NCBI GenBank assembly: GCA_964655355.1
Contig: CAZZMD010000018.1
Coordinates: 6,162 to 70,161, forward strand
From: CALGDE01 sp964655355
Lineage (GTDB): Bacteria > Cyanobacteriota > Cyanobacteriia > CACIAM-69d
Direction of reading: 5' to 3'
Length of the DNA stretch: 64,000 nt
Shown: positions 16,557 to 25,446 of the stretch, in pieces
Position numbering within the stretch: position 1 is the stretch's first letter
How the letters are laid out: every line of letters begins with the position of its first letter
The notes under the pieces: model-generated
Databases searched by the model: none
Told to the model about the DNA's origin: nothing
The model's input: the letters and a program-made list of their open reading frames with translations, nothing else
Program-made: the position numbers and the translations under genes

Positions 16557-18329
16557 TTAAGCGCGGAATTGTTGGGCGTAGTAGGCGGCATAGCGTCCAT
16601 TGGCGGCCAGGAGTTGGTCGTGGGTCCCGGATTCAATAATGCGCCCCTGTTCCATCACCAAAATTCGACTCGCCTCCCGCACCGTAGACAGACGATGGGC
16701 GATCGCAAACACTGTCCGTCCCGCGGTCAACCGATGCAACGCCTCTTGAACCAGCGCCTCCGATTCGGAATCCAGGGCAGAGGTCGCCTCGTCCAGGATC
16801 AAGATTTTGGGATCCAGGAGAACCGCCCGAGCGATCGCAATCCGTTGGCGCTGTCCCCCCGATAGATTCACCCCTCGCTCCCCCACCCAAGTGTGATAGC
16901 CCTGGGAAAACTGGCTAATGAAATCATGGGCGTTAGCAATGCGGGCTGCTTTTTCCACCGCCGCATAATCAATAGAATCCTGACCAAAAGCAATATTTTG
17001 CGCAAGGGTCCCCGAAAACAACGTCGTGTCCTGGGGAACCAAACCGATTTGTTGACGCAGGCTCTTAGCGGTGATGGTTTTAATATCCACGCCATCCACT
17101 AAAATTCGCCCCTGCTGGGGGTCATAGAAGCGAGTCAACAGATTAATCAGAGTCGTCTTCCCCGCCCCCGACGCCCCCACCAACGCGATCGCCTCACCGG
17201 GCTTAGCCGTAAAACTCAGATCCGCCAACACCGGTGGCATCGCCTGACCACTTTTGGGATAGGCGAAAGTGACGTGATCGTAAGTCACCGTGCCGGTAAT
17301 GGAAGGAAGCGGCCGGGCATCAGGGCGATCGCGCACCAGAACCGGCTCCTGCAACAACTGGAATAGCCGATCAATGGACGCCTGACTTTCCTTGAACTCG
17401 TTGTAATTGCTGGTGGTCAGACTAATGGGATCAATCAGCAACGCAACCGCCGCGACATAGCTAATAAACCCAGCCCCCGTGAGCTGCCCCTGGGAAATCT
17501 GCCAGCCCCCCAGCCAAAACAGCAGCAGCACACTCATCGCCTGCAAAAAGCCCACCACCACAAACTGCATCGCCTTCGCCCGTTCCGCGCGATACTTCGC
17601 CAACCGGCTCGCATCCGCCTCCTCCGTAAACCGGCGCATTTCATAAGACTCCGCCGTAAACGCCCGCACCAGGCGCATCCCACCGATCACCTCCGTCACC
17701 ATCGCCGCCAAATTCGACACCCGCCCCTGACTACTGCGGGCAAAATCCAACAGCCGCTCCCCAAACCAGCCAATCAAAATTGCCATCAGCGGCGCAATAA
17801 TCAACGACACCAACGTCAACTGCCAATTCAGCACAATCATGTAAGTCAACACCACAATGAGCTGAAGCACGCAGGGAACAAACTGATGAAACAGCTTATT
17901 CACCGCATCCCCCACCCGATCCACATCGCCAGTCAATCGGTAGGCAATATCCCCCGCCTTCGCCGCCTCAAAATAATCCAAACTCAACTGCTGCAAATGG
18001 TCATACACAGACACCCGTAAATCCCGCGCGATCGCCAGCGCCGCCTTCGCCATCAGCGAATCCTGGCCGAATTGAAACAGGCCACGAATCACGAAAATAA
18101 CCGCCCCCACGCCCGCCAGATTCGCGATCGCCCCCAAATCCCCCGCCCCAATAGGATCCGCCAACTGCCCCGGCAACCACGCCAACGCCGGCCAAAACGC
18201 CGTAAATCCAAGGGTGCATCCCAACGCCTGAAAAATCGTCAACCGCTGCTTCTTCAGGAACGGCGATAAATAGGAATAACGCGATCGCCAAGACAGAACA
18301 GGGGCATCAGGGGAAGAGACAGCGGTCAT
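16557..18329 (-). CDS. MsbA/HlyB-like ABC exporter (fused membrane and ATPase domains)
   Basis: A half-transporter of 590 residues that should work as a homodimer, exporting a lipid, glycolipid or peptide. The N-terminal 320 residues form the six-helix ABC exporter membrane domain. The ATPase domain has Walker A GASGAGKTT (about 385), Q-loop LVPQDTTLFSG, signature LSGGQRQR (about 487), Walker B ILILDEATSALDSE, and the H-loop AIAHRLSTV, all intact. There is no N-terminal peptidase domain, so it is of MsbA/HepA type. The frame is open to 18422; ATG 18329 (MTAVSSPDAP) is preferred because the preceding stretch is unlike exporter N-termini. It diverges from the glycosyltransferase-like gene at 18558, which would fit export of a glycan-linked product. 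Confidence 0.9.
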   Translation of the reverse strand: MTAVSSPDAPVLSWRSRYSYLSPFLKKQRLTIFQALGCTLGFTAFWPALAWLPGQLADPIGAGDLGAIANLAGVGAVIFVIRGLFQFGQDSLMAKAALAIARDLRVSVYDHLQQLSLDYFEAAKAGDIAYRLTGDVDRVGDAVNKLFHQFVPCVLQLIVVLTYMIVLNWQLTLVSLIIAPLMAILIGWFGERLLDFARSSQGRVSNLAAMVTEVIGGMRLVRAFTAESYEMRRFTEEADASRLAKYRAERAKAMQFVVVGFLQAMSVLLLFWLGGWQISQGQLTGAGFISYVAAVALLIDPISLTTSNYNEFKESQASIDRLFQLLQEPVLVRDRPDARPLPSITGTVTYDHVTFAYPKSGQAMPPVLADLSFTAKPGEAIALVGASGAGKTTLINLLTRFYDPQQGRILVDGVDIKTITAKSLRQQIGLVPQDTTLFSGTLAQNIAFGQDSIDYAAVEKAARIANAHDFISQFSQGYHTWVGERGVNLSGGQRQRIAIARAVLLDPKILILDEATSALDSESEALVQEALHRLTAGRTVFAIAHRLSTVREASRILVMEQGRIIESGTHDQLLAANGRYAAYYAQQFRA

Positions 18330-18557
18330 GGGGCACAGAATAGCGGGACCCAACCATGAGACCACACCAGGTACCCGTTCGTGAACGATTTCGGGAAGCA
18401 AACTCATTTCCGCAGGGAACATTAAATCCCAAGGCTAAATCCCTCGGTATAATTGGTCCGCGTTCATTGGAAGCGCCTTGCCGCTCAATTCCATCGGGCA
18501 ATCTGCTTCACCGCATATTGCTGGCCAATGTTGCTGACCCATATTCACCCGGGGCAA

Positions 18558-19418
18558 ATGCGAATATTATTCACAATTCCTCACTTCTTCAAGCAGCAGG
18601 AAAAAGGGAGATATGGATCGCTCATCATGGGGCCACAATTACGTTGTGAGGCATTCACCCAGTGCTTAACTGCATTACGTACAACATACGGTGGTCCCCA
18701 ATTCATCATTGAGGTCGGCGAGCGGCGAGCAAAACGCACCCATTCAGACGACGAACATCACATAGACATTGTTGTCTGTACGACAAAAGACTTTCACCTA
18801 CTACCACACCTCAATCTTCCCCCATCATTTTTCGTCCATCACGACACCGACATTGATCCAATGCTCCTGGGGTTTAGATGCCAGGCATTGCTCAGGAAAA
18901 ATCTGGGAAACTATGACTATTATTGCTATCTAGAAGACGACTTAATCCTGCACGATCCATGGTTATTCATAAAATTGCAATGGTTTACCAACCTATTAGG
19001 TAGTGGTCACCTACTACAGCCAAATCGTTATGAAGCATCCGCATTGTGTGATTCAAAGAAAGCTTATGTCGACGGAGACTTAAAGCCAGAAGCAACCCAG
19101 GAATTTCAGACTATTCAAGATAGCCCGCAGATTCAAGGAAGTGTCATGGGCAAAGCAATATTCTTTCAGCGGGCTGCCAATCCACATTCCGGGTGCTATT
19201 TCCTAAACAATGAGCAAATGCAGCAATGGGCAAGTATGCCTTATTTCTTAGACGGAGATACCAGCTTTATCGGCCCCCTAGAAAGCGCCGCCACCTTAGG
19301 AATTGCAAAGACATTCAAGGTCTATAAACCCTCGATCGCCAACGCTAGTTTTCTAGAAATTCAGCATTTCGGTCAGGGATTTCTACAGAAAATCTCATTG
19401 AAAGAATTGAAAAACTAG
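18558..19418 (+). CDS. Putative glycosyltransferase-like protein, AT-richer than neighbours
   Basis: A 286-residue soluble protein starting MRILFTIPHFF. The best clue is YCYLEDDLILHDPWLFIKLQ, an acidic cluster like the DxD metal site of GT-A enzymes placed at the end of a beta strand, followed by a conserved-looking LLQPNRYEAS. No standard family could be assigned. Compared with its neighbours it is richer in A and T, uses AT-ending codons more, and contains almost no GCGATCGC; this suggests a more recent arrival. The frame is open to 18453; ATG 18558 has GGGG upstream and starts the recognisable fold. It lies between the divergent ABC exporter and ispG, which is transcribed towards it. Confidence 0.6.
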   Translation: MRILFTIPHFFKQQEKGRYGSLIMGPQLRCEAFTQCLTALRTTYGGPQFIIEVGERRAKRTHSDDEHHIDIVVCTTKDFHLLPHLNLPPSFFVHHDTDIDPMLLGFRCQALLRKNLGNYDYYCYLEDDLILHDPWLFIKLQWFTNLLGSGHLLQPNRYEASALCDSKKAYVDGDLKPEATQEFQTIQDSPQIQGSVMGKAIFFQRAANPHSGCYFLNNEQMQQWASMPYFLDGDTSFIGPLESAATLGIAKTFKVYKPSIANASFLEIQHFGQGFLQKISLKELKN

Positions 19419-19564
19419 AATCAATCTCGGACTCTTTTGGGCGATCGCCCCCCCCAGAATTCGCCCTACATCGGCAAAGAAATTCTAGGGGAGACGCTTA
19501 TGGAATTAATGGTAAAGGAGGGCGATCGCCCCCCAATCCGCCCTTCAGATAGCCCTCCAATTCG

Positions 19565-20815
19565 CTATTCTTCAGGTTCAACCCAACGACCGTCTGCCTT
19601 AATGAGATTAATCAGCTCCGCAACCCCATCGGTTTCGGGCACCCGCTTAATCTCCTCCCGACCGCGATAGAGAGAAATCGTACCAGGGGTCTTACCCACA
19701 TAGCCATAATCCGCATCCGCCATCTCGCCCGGGCCGTTCACAATGCAGCCCATCACGGCAATATCCAACCCCGTCAGATGCTTCGTCGCCTCCCGCACCT
19801 CATGGAGCACATCCTCCAAACTGAACAACGTGCGACCACAGGAGGGGCAAGCCACATACTCCACCATGGTTTTGCGCAACCCCAACGCCTGCAAAATGCT
19901 ATAGCAAACAGGGATTTCCTTCTCCGGCGCTTCCGTCAACGAAACGCGAATCGTATCACCAATCCCTTCCGCCAACAGAGTCCCAATCCCCGCCGTGGAC
20001 TTAATCCGACCGTACTCACCATCGCCAGCTTCCGTCACCCCCAAATGCAACGGATAATCCATCCCCAACTCATCCATCCGATGAGCCATCATCCGATACG
20101 CCGATAACATCACCGGCACCCGTGACGCCTTCATGGAAATCACCAGATTACGGAAATCCATATCCTCACAGATACGAATAAACTCCAGGGCGGACTCCAC
20201 CATCCCCAGGGGCGTATCGCCATAGGTAAACAGCATCCGCTCCGCCAAGGAACCATGGTTAACCCCAATCCGCATGGACTTATTTTGGTCCCGCAGGGTT
20301 TCCACTAAAGGCGCTAACGTCTCACGGATTTTAAGCCCGATCGCATCGAACTCTTCCTGGGAAAACTCCGTACGGTTGGGGTCCGGCTTCCCAAAGACAT
20401 ACAGCCCCGGATTAATCCGCACATTATCCACATGCTTCGCCACTTCCAGGGCAATCTTCATGCCATTGTGGTGCACATCCGCCACCAACGGCACCGGCTG
20501 ATAAGACGCCTCCAACTTGGCGCGAATCTCCGCCAAAGCCTTAGCGTGGGCAAGGCTCGGCACCGTCACCCGAACAATTTCACAACCAATTTCATGGAGC
20601 CGCCGGATACCCGCCACAGAGCCATCAATATCGAGGGTATCCTCATTGATCATCGACTGCACCACCACCGGAAAACCGCCACCAATGGTGACATCGCCCA
20701 CCGGCACCGGTCGAGTCTTGCGGCGATGAATCGTCGTATCAAACAGAGGATTCTCAGCAGCGGAGCCGTTGGTGGAACCGTTGGGATTAGTCGGGGGCTT
20801 AGGCAGGGTTTGCAT
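19565..20815 (-). CDS. ispG: 4-hydroxy-3-methylbut-2-enyl diphosphate synthase IspG (GcpE)
   Basis: The penultimate enzyme of the MEP isoprenoid pathway, converting MEcPP to HMBPP with electrons from ferredoxin in cyanobacteria. The 416-residue protein has a TIM-barrel N-terminal domain (GGGFPVVVQSMINEDTLDID, VPLVADVHHNG, INPGLYVFG) and a C-terminal 4Fe-4S domain with CPSCGRT and VMGCIVNGPGE, the expected Cys and Glu ligands. There is no plant-type middle insert. An N-terminal 25-residue Asn/Ser-rich extension precedes the conserved RRKTRPVPVGDVTIGGG. Upstream is a striking 9-bp tandem repeat block that could affect its expression. Confidence 0.97.
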   Translation of the reverse strand: MQTLPKPPTNPNGSTNGSAAENPLFDTTIHRRKTRPVPVGDVTIGGGFPVVVQSMINEDTLDIDGSVAGIRRLHEIGCEIVRVTVPSLAHAKALAEIRAKLEASYQPVPLVADVHHNGMKIALEVAKHVDNVRINPGLYVFGKPDPNRTEFSQEEFDAIGLKIRETLAPLVETLRDQNKSMRIGVNHGSLAERMLFTYGDTPLGMVESALEFIRICEDMDFRNLVISMKASRVPVMLSAYRMMAHRMDELGMDYPLHLGVTEAGDGEYGRIKSTAGIGTLLAEGIGDTIRVSLTEAPEKEIPVCYSILQALGLRKTMVEYVACPSCGRTLFSLEDVLHEVREATKHLTGLDIAVMGCIVNGPGEMADADYGYVGKTPGTISLYRGREEIKRVPETDGVAELINLIKADGRWVEPEE

Positions 20816-21155
20816 GGTCAGAGCATCCTTCGGATCTCAGGGAACGTATCTTGCGAGGCTTACAGGTCGTACGGGTCTTGCAGATCTTACAGGCCTTACG
20901 GGTTTTACGGGTTTTACGGATCTTGCGAAACCGTCAGTCCATCGAACCATCCGAACATTATCCAAAAACTATCCGGACATTATCTGAACCAACTCAGGAC
21001 AAGGAATGGGGCAAAGACCTGGGATTAAGTGCCACCAGTTGTGAATTATTGAAGCATTTTTAGCCACATTTTTAGCCGCATTTTTCTAGAAGCATTTTGA
21101 GCAGCATTGTCAGTCCTTAGGCGTCAGATCTCCCTTGATCGCTCAGCTACCCATC
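20816..21155. other. Repeat-rich gap between ispG and the histidine kinase
   Basis: No gene. It contains the 9-bp repeat block (20850-20930), an imperfect ACATTATC repeat near 20950-20985, and three copies of a 12-bp unit (GCATTTTTAGCC, ACATTTTTAGCC, GCATTTTTCTAG) at 21054-21089. Open frames across it exist only because the repeat unit is stop-free. Confidence 0.7.
20850..20930. repeat. 9-bp tandem repeat, nine degenerate copies
   Basis: Nine consecutive 9-mers follow the pattern CTTACGGGT: CTTGCGAGG, CTTACAGGT, CGTACGGGT, CTTGCAGAT, CTTACAGGC, CTTACGGGT, TTTACGGGT, TTTACGGAT, CTTGCGAAA. It lies 35 bp upstream of ispG. The core TTACGGGT recurs in the 15-bp repeats at 29139-29213. Confidence 0.92.
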
Positions 21156-24100
21156 TCAGCTACCCATTGCAGCCTGAGTCCGAGGAATCGTAATCGTAAA
21201 GCACGTCCCCCCCCCCTCAGCCGCCGAACAGGTGAGGGTCCCCCCATGTTTTTCAGCCACAATTTGGTAACTAATGGACAGCCCCAGCCCCGTACCCCGA
21301 CCCACCGGCTTCGTCGTAAAAAAGGGATCAAACAAGCGATCGCGAATCTCCTCAGGAATCCCCCCCCCATTGTCACAGAAGCTAAGTTTGATCTGATCCG
21401 TCTCCACAATCCGCTCCGTCGTGATGGTAATCCGACTGGGATCCGCCGCCACCTCCTGATAGGAGCGATCGCCATCCCGTTCCTCCAGGGCATCAATCGC
21501 ATTAGTCAGCAGATTCATAAACACCTGATTCAACTGACTGCCATAACACTCCACCAACGGCAACTCCCCATACCGGCGCACAATCTCAAGCCCCGGGCGA
21601 CTCGCCTTCGCCTTCGTCCGATTATTCAAAATCGTCAACGTACTCTCAATACCATCGTGGAGATTAAACGCCTTCATCGCCGCCTCATCCATGCGAGAGA
21701 ACGTCCGCAAAGACGTCACAATATCCTTAATACGATCCGCCCCCACCTGCATCGACTGCAATAAATCCGGCAAATCCTTCACCAGGAAATCCAACTCCAC
21801 CTCCGCCATAAACTCTTGAATATCCTCCGGCGGCGTCGGCACATGGGCTTGATACAACTCCAGCAACGCCAGCAACTCCTGGGTATAGCTATTGGCATGT
21901 TCCAAATTGCCATAGATAAAATTCACAGGATTATTAATTTCATGGGCAACCCCCGCCACCAACTGCCCCAACCCCGACATCTTCTCCGTTTGCACCAGCT
22001 GAGCTTGGGCACTCCGTAACTTCGCCAACACCCCCTCCAACTCCGTCGCCTTAGCCTGAGCCTCCGTCGCAGTCGTCTGGGCTTGGGTAAACAGCCGAGT
22101 CTGACTATCGGCGATCGCAATCTGATTCAGCACCGAATCCAACAACCGCACATCCTCATCAGTCCACGGGCGAGCCTCCGACTGCTGACAACAGACAATC
22201 AAACCCAGATATTGGCTCCGAGCCTCAACGGGCACCATCAAAATGGCATCACAGTCCAACAGCCCAAAAAAACTGCGATAGACCTCATCACTCTCGAGCC
22301 ATTGCTGATGTTCCGGCGTCCGAGTGTTATCAAAGCGGAACACCTGAAGCCCCCGCAGGGATTGCCCCACATAATCTTGGTCACTATCCGCCGGATAATG
22401 CCCCGTCAGATCCGGCAGCCCATCCCGTCGAGACTCCACCAACGCATGCCAATAGGCGGGTTCACCATCAGTCACATACCAAGCGAACACCACCCGATCC
22501 AACTGCAGCAGGGTCCTAAGGGAATGCATCGCCCTCTCAATCGTCCGGGTTAACGTCTCCCGCGTATCCACGGAACTGCGAATTTCCATGGACAATCGAT
22601 TCAACAACTGCTCCCGCTCCACCTGTTGCCGAAGCTGCCGCTGGGACTTATACAGCTCCATCTCATACTTCTTACGCTCCGTAATATCACTGCACGTCCC
22701 CAGAATGCCCACCACCTGGCCATCCCCATCCAACAGAGGCACCTTACTGGTATCCAACCAACACTCAGTGCCATCGGCTCGGGTCAAAGTCTCGATAATA
22801 TTCAGTTCCGGCTGATTTTGACGAATCACCCGGCGATCGCACTGACGGTACCACTCCGCCTCCTGCTCCGTCCAAGGCATCTCAAAATCACTGCGACCGA
22901 CAATATCCTCCGGTGTATCAAGGGCCGCCAGGTCAGCAAAAGACCGATTACAACCGAGGAAATTCAGATCCAGATCCTTCCAGAAGACCGCCTGGGGAAT
23001 ATTATCCAAAACCGACTGCAATAGATTTTTAGACGTTTCCAGCTCCGCCTCCGCCATCTTCTGCTGGGTAATATCCACCACCGAGCCATCCAGCCAAGAC
23101 AAATACCCCTCCGGATCAAACACCCCCTGTCCCTGCTCATAAACCCAACACATCTCCCCATCCGCGCGAATAAGGCGATATTCCAGGGCATACTGCTTCT
23201 TCTTGGCCAGGGCCCGCTGCACCCGCTGTATCACCTCATCCTTATCGTCCGGATGGATCAAATTCAGCCAAGAGAAAGACGCCCGCCCCCGCTGCTTATC
23301 TAAAAACGTATCCGCCCCATAGCCCGTCAGCAATTCCACCGCATCACTAATAAACGCCAACGTCCACCGATCATCCGCCAGCCGACGATAAATCACCCCC
23401 GGCACATTCGCCACCAAGGTCCGGAAACGCTCCTCACTTTCCCGGAGCGCCTCCTCCGCCTGCTTACGGGCACTAATATCCCGAGCGATCGTCGCAATAA
23501 ACTCCACCCGATCCGCCTCATCCCGACGGGCCACCAACACCTCCGACACATCCACCAACTGCCCATTGGAATGGCGCAACTTACTCTCCCCATGCCAAGA
23601 CCCTTCCCGCAAGGCCTGGTCAAGGCGTCGTTGGGCCGTCAGGTATTGGGTCGAATCCGTTGCGACACACTCCTCCAGGGTCAACCGATTCACATCCGCC
23701 GTTTCCGGAATCCCCAACAGCTCCCGCCCCGCCCGATTGAGATAGGTCAACTGTCCATCCGGATCCGCCACGGCCACCAGATCCGTCGTCACCTCCAAAA
23801 TCGCCGTAAGCTGTTGCCGCTCCTGCTCGATCGCATGGCGCTCCGTAATATCAATCCCGATCGCAAAGAAATAATCAAACCCCCGATCCAGCGTCAGGGG
23901 CAACTCCCCCGCCAGCTCATCCAACCCCGCCAAGGCCTGGTCCCGGCGAAACACCGGCACCCCATGCCACTCCACCAAGCGCTCCGAACCATCCTGGGCC
24001 AACACCCCCCCCATAATCCGGGTCGGCTGGGCCACATCCGCCAACTGCTGGAACACCATCTGCATGGCCCCTCGCTCCCGCTCCGGCAGGAACTTGGTCA

Positions 24101-25139
24101 TATAATTCTGCCCCACCACCTCATCAGCGTGATAATCCAACGCCTGGAGCATGGCATCATTCATCACCAAAATCGTGCCATCGGGGCTGAGGGCCGTACA
24201 AAACACCGGCGCCGATCGCAAGAGCTGCTCACTAAACTCCGAAAAAATATCCTTCGCTTCCACGGCTTCGCGAGCCAAGCGCTGATCGGTCACATCCTGG
24301 GCGATCGCATAGGTAATATGCCCCGCCTCCCCCACCGACACCGGCACCGACACCCAGCGAATCCAGCGCCAGCCCCCATCCGCAGTATGCCAGCGCCCCT
24401 CACAGGTCACCCCCTCCTCCCCCGCCAACATCCGTCCCAGGGGCTCCATCAACGCCGCCTGATCCATCGCGATCGCCCCATTAATCCAAGGGGACTCCAC
24501 CAACTCAGCCTCTGACCATCCCAAGACCCCATCCCAGGCCCCCAGGACCGCCGTAATCACCCCCGCCCCATCCAATCGACACACCAGGGTTTGGGTGGCA
24601 GACCACTGCTTCCGGGCCTGGCGCAGGGGTTCAAACCCATCCAACACCTCACAGCGCACCGCCGTACCAGGCTCCCCCGTCCCCGGCACCCGCCACGGCC
24701 GCACATACCACTGACACCACACCGGCGGAAACTGCCCGCCCTGCCACACCAAGGCCTGGGGGGTCGCCGTCGTTTCTTCAGGCGGGTCAAACCCCGGTTC
24801 ATCCCTCTCCCCATCCCCATCAGGGGACAACGCTTCCGAGGTCAACGCTTCCGGGATTAACTTTTCCGGGGTCGACGCTTCCGATGTCGACGCTTCCGAG
24901 GCCAACTCCGGCTCCGGGACCGTTGGCGGCTGAAGCATCTGATGGTGGAGCCGCAGCCACACCTCCGGAATCAAGGGACCCAACCCCGTCAAAGGCTGCC
25001 CCAACGCCGTGCGATCGCACTGAAAAATCGCCAGCCAATCGGTGCTGGCCGCCAACAACCGCTCCTGATCATCAAAATAGGCGATCGCCGCCGGCGCATC
25101 CTGAACCCACTGCTGAAACTCGCCCTGGTGAAATTCCAC
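21156..25139 (-). CDS. Multi-PAS/GAF sensor histidine kinase
   Basis: A 1327-residue sensor kinase without obvious membrane helices, so probably cytosolic. From the N-terminus there are about six PAS or PAS-like domains (the first degenerate, the others with PAC-type ends such as ITYAIAQDVTDQR, FIATIARDISARKQAEEAL, LDGSVVDITQQKMAE and ILGTCSDITERKKYEME), then a GAF domain (about 860-1030) and a short coiled coil. The phosphoacceptor region has VAGVAHEINNPVNFIYG with His about 1063, and the ATPase domain has DNGGGIPEE, FDPFFTTKPVG and GTGLGLSISY. There is no receiver domain and no response regulator beside it, so the partner is unknown. Five 15-bp repeats (24829-24903) give a SEA(S/L)T-like pentapeptide repeat in the first linker. 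Confidence 0.92.
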   Translation of the reverse strand: MEFHQGEFQQWVQDAPAAIAYFDDQERLLAASTDWLAIFQCDRTALGQPLTGLGPLIPEVWLRLHHQMLQPPTVPEPELASEASTSEASTPEKLIPEALTSEALSPDGDGERDEPGFDPPEETTATPQALVWQGGQFPPVWCQWYVRPWRVPGTGEPGTAVRCEVLDGFEPLRQARKQWSATQTLVCRLDGAGVITAVLGAWDGVLGWSEAELVESPWINGAIAMDQAALMEPLGRMLAGEEGVTCEGRWHTADGGWRWIRWVSVPVSVGEAGHITYAIAQDVTDQRLAREAVEAKDIFSEFSEQLLRSAPVFCTALSPDGTILVMNDAMLQALDYHADEVVGQNYMTKFLPERERGAMQMVFQQLADVAQPTRIMGGVLAQDGSERLVEWHGVPVFRRDQALAGLDELAGELPLTLDRGFDYFFAIGIDITERHAIEQERQQLTAILEVTTDLVAVADPDGQLTYLNRAGRELLGIPETADVNRLTLEECVATDSTQYLTAQRRLDQALREGSWHGESKLRHSNGQLVDVSEVLVARRDEADRVEFIATIARDISARKQAEEALRESEERFRTLVANVPGVIYRRLADDRWTLAFISDAVELLTGYGADTFLDKQRGRASFSWLNLIHPDDKDEVIQRVQRALAKKKQYALEYRLIRADGEMCWVYEQGQGVFDPEGYLSWLDGSVVDITQQKMAEAELETSKNLLQSVLDNIPQAVFWKDLDLNFLGCNRSFADLAALDTPEDIVGRSDFEMPWTEQEAEWYRQCDRRVIRQNQPELNIIETLTRADGTECWLDTSKVPLLDGDGQVVGILGTCSDITERKKYEMELYKSQRQLRQQVEREQLLNRLSMEIRSSVDTRETLTRTIERAMHSLRTLLQLDRVVFAWYVTDGEPAYWHALVESRRDGLPDLTGHYPADSDQDYVGQSLRGLQVFRFDNTRTPEHQQWLESDEVYRSFFGLLDCDAILMVPVEARSQYLGLIVCCQQSEARPWTDEDVRLLDSVLNQIAIADSQTRLFTQAQTTATEAQAKATELEGVLAKLRSAQAQLVQTEKMSGLGQLVAGVAHEINNPVNFIYGNLEHANSYTQELLALLELYQAHVPTPPEDIQEFMAEVELDFLVKDLPDLLQSMQVGADRIKDIVTSLRTFSRMDEAAMKAFNLHDGIESTLTILNNRTKAKASRPGLEIVRRYGELPLVECYGSQLNQVFMNLLTNAIDALEERDGDRSYQEVAADPSRITITTERIVETDQIKLSFCDNGGGIPEEIRDRLFDPFFTTKPVGRGTGLGLSISYQIVAEKHGGTLTCSAAEGGGTCFTITIPRTQAAMGS
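24829..24903. repeat. 15-bp in-frame tandem repeat, five copies, inside the histidine kinase gene
   Basis: Five 15-bp units (AACGCTTCCGAGGTC and variants) at 24829, 24844, 24859, 24874 and 24889 encode a five-residue Ser/Glu/Ala-type repeat at about residues 79-103 of the kinase, between the first and second PAS domains. The period keeps the reading frame, so copy number could change without breaking the gene. Confidence 0.9.
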
Positions 25140-25446
25140 TAACCCTAACCCCAGTCAACAATAGCTAGCGTGGGCACCATCACTGCCACCGCACCCCTGA
25201 CATCCCCCTCAGTCGCGATCGCATCACCCCAATCAGCCCCTGGCCATCCCCCGTGCTGCCCCCCATTTCCGCTCCCCCCTCGCGGCAGCACCGTAACACC
25301 GTAACCGAAGCCATAAGCGCCATAATAGTTAAGGAACCTTATCACAATTGTAGGGTCAAACCATCGAGCTGACTGCGCCCCGCGCGCCGCCAACTCCAAC
25401 ACCCCGAGAACCATCGCTCAAGCCATTCCATAGAGTTCAGAACACC
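25140..25446. promoter_or_regulatory. Divergent promoter region between histidine kinase and sppA
   Basis: No gene. It holds an 8-bp inverted repeat GTGCTGCC (25253-25260) / GGCAGCAC (25284-25291) with a 23-nt loop and a following ACCGTAAC duplication. Both flanking genes start at its edges, so it must contain their promoters, but I could not pick convincing -35/-10 pairs. Confidence 0.45.

Noticed and set aside
19438..19530. Two extended GGGCGATCGCCCC palindromes after ispG
   Set aside because: They are ordinary HIP1 sites with flanking G/C and occur all over the window; no evidence for a terminator.
20769..20987. 72-codon + strand ORF with LTG/FTG repeats
   Set aside because: It lies antisense to the ispG start and across the 9-bp repeat; the frame is open only because the unit lacks stops.
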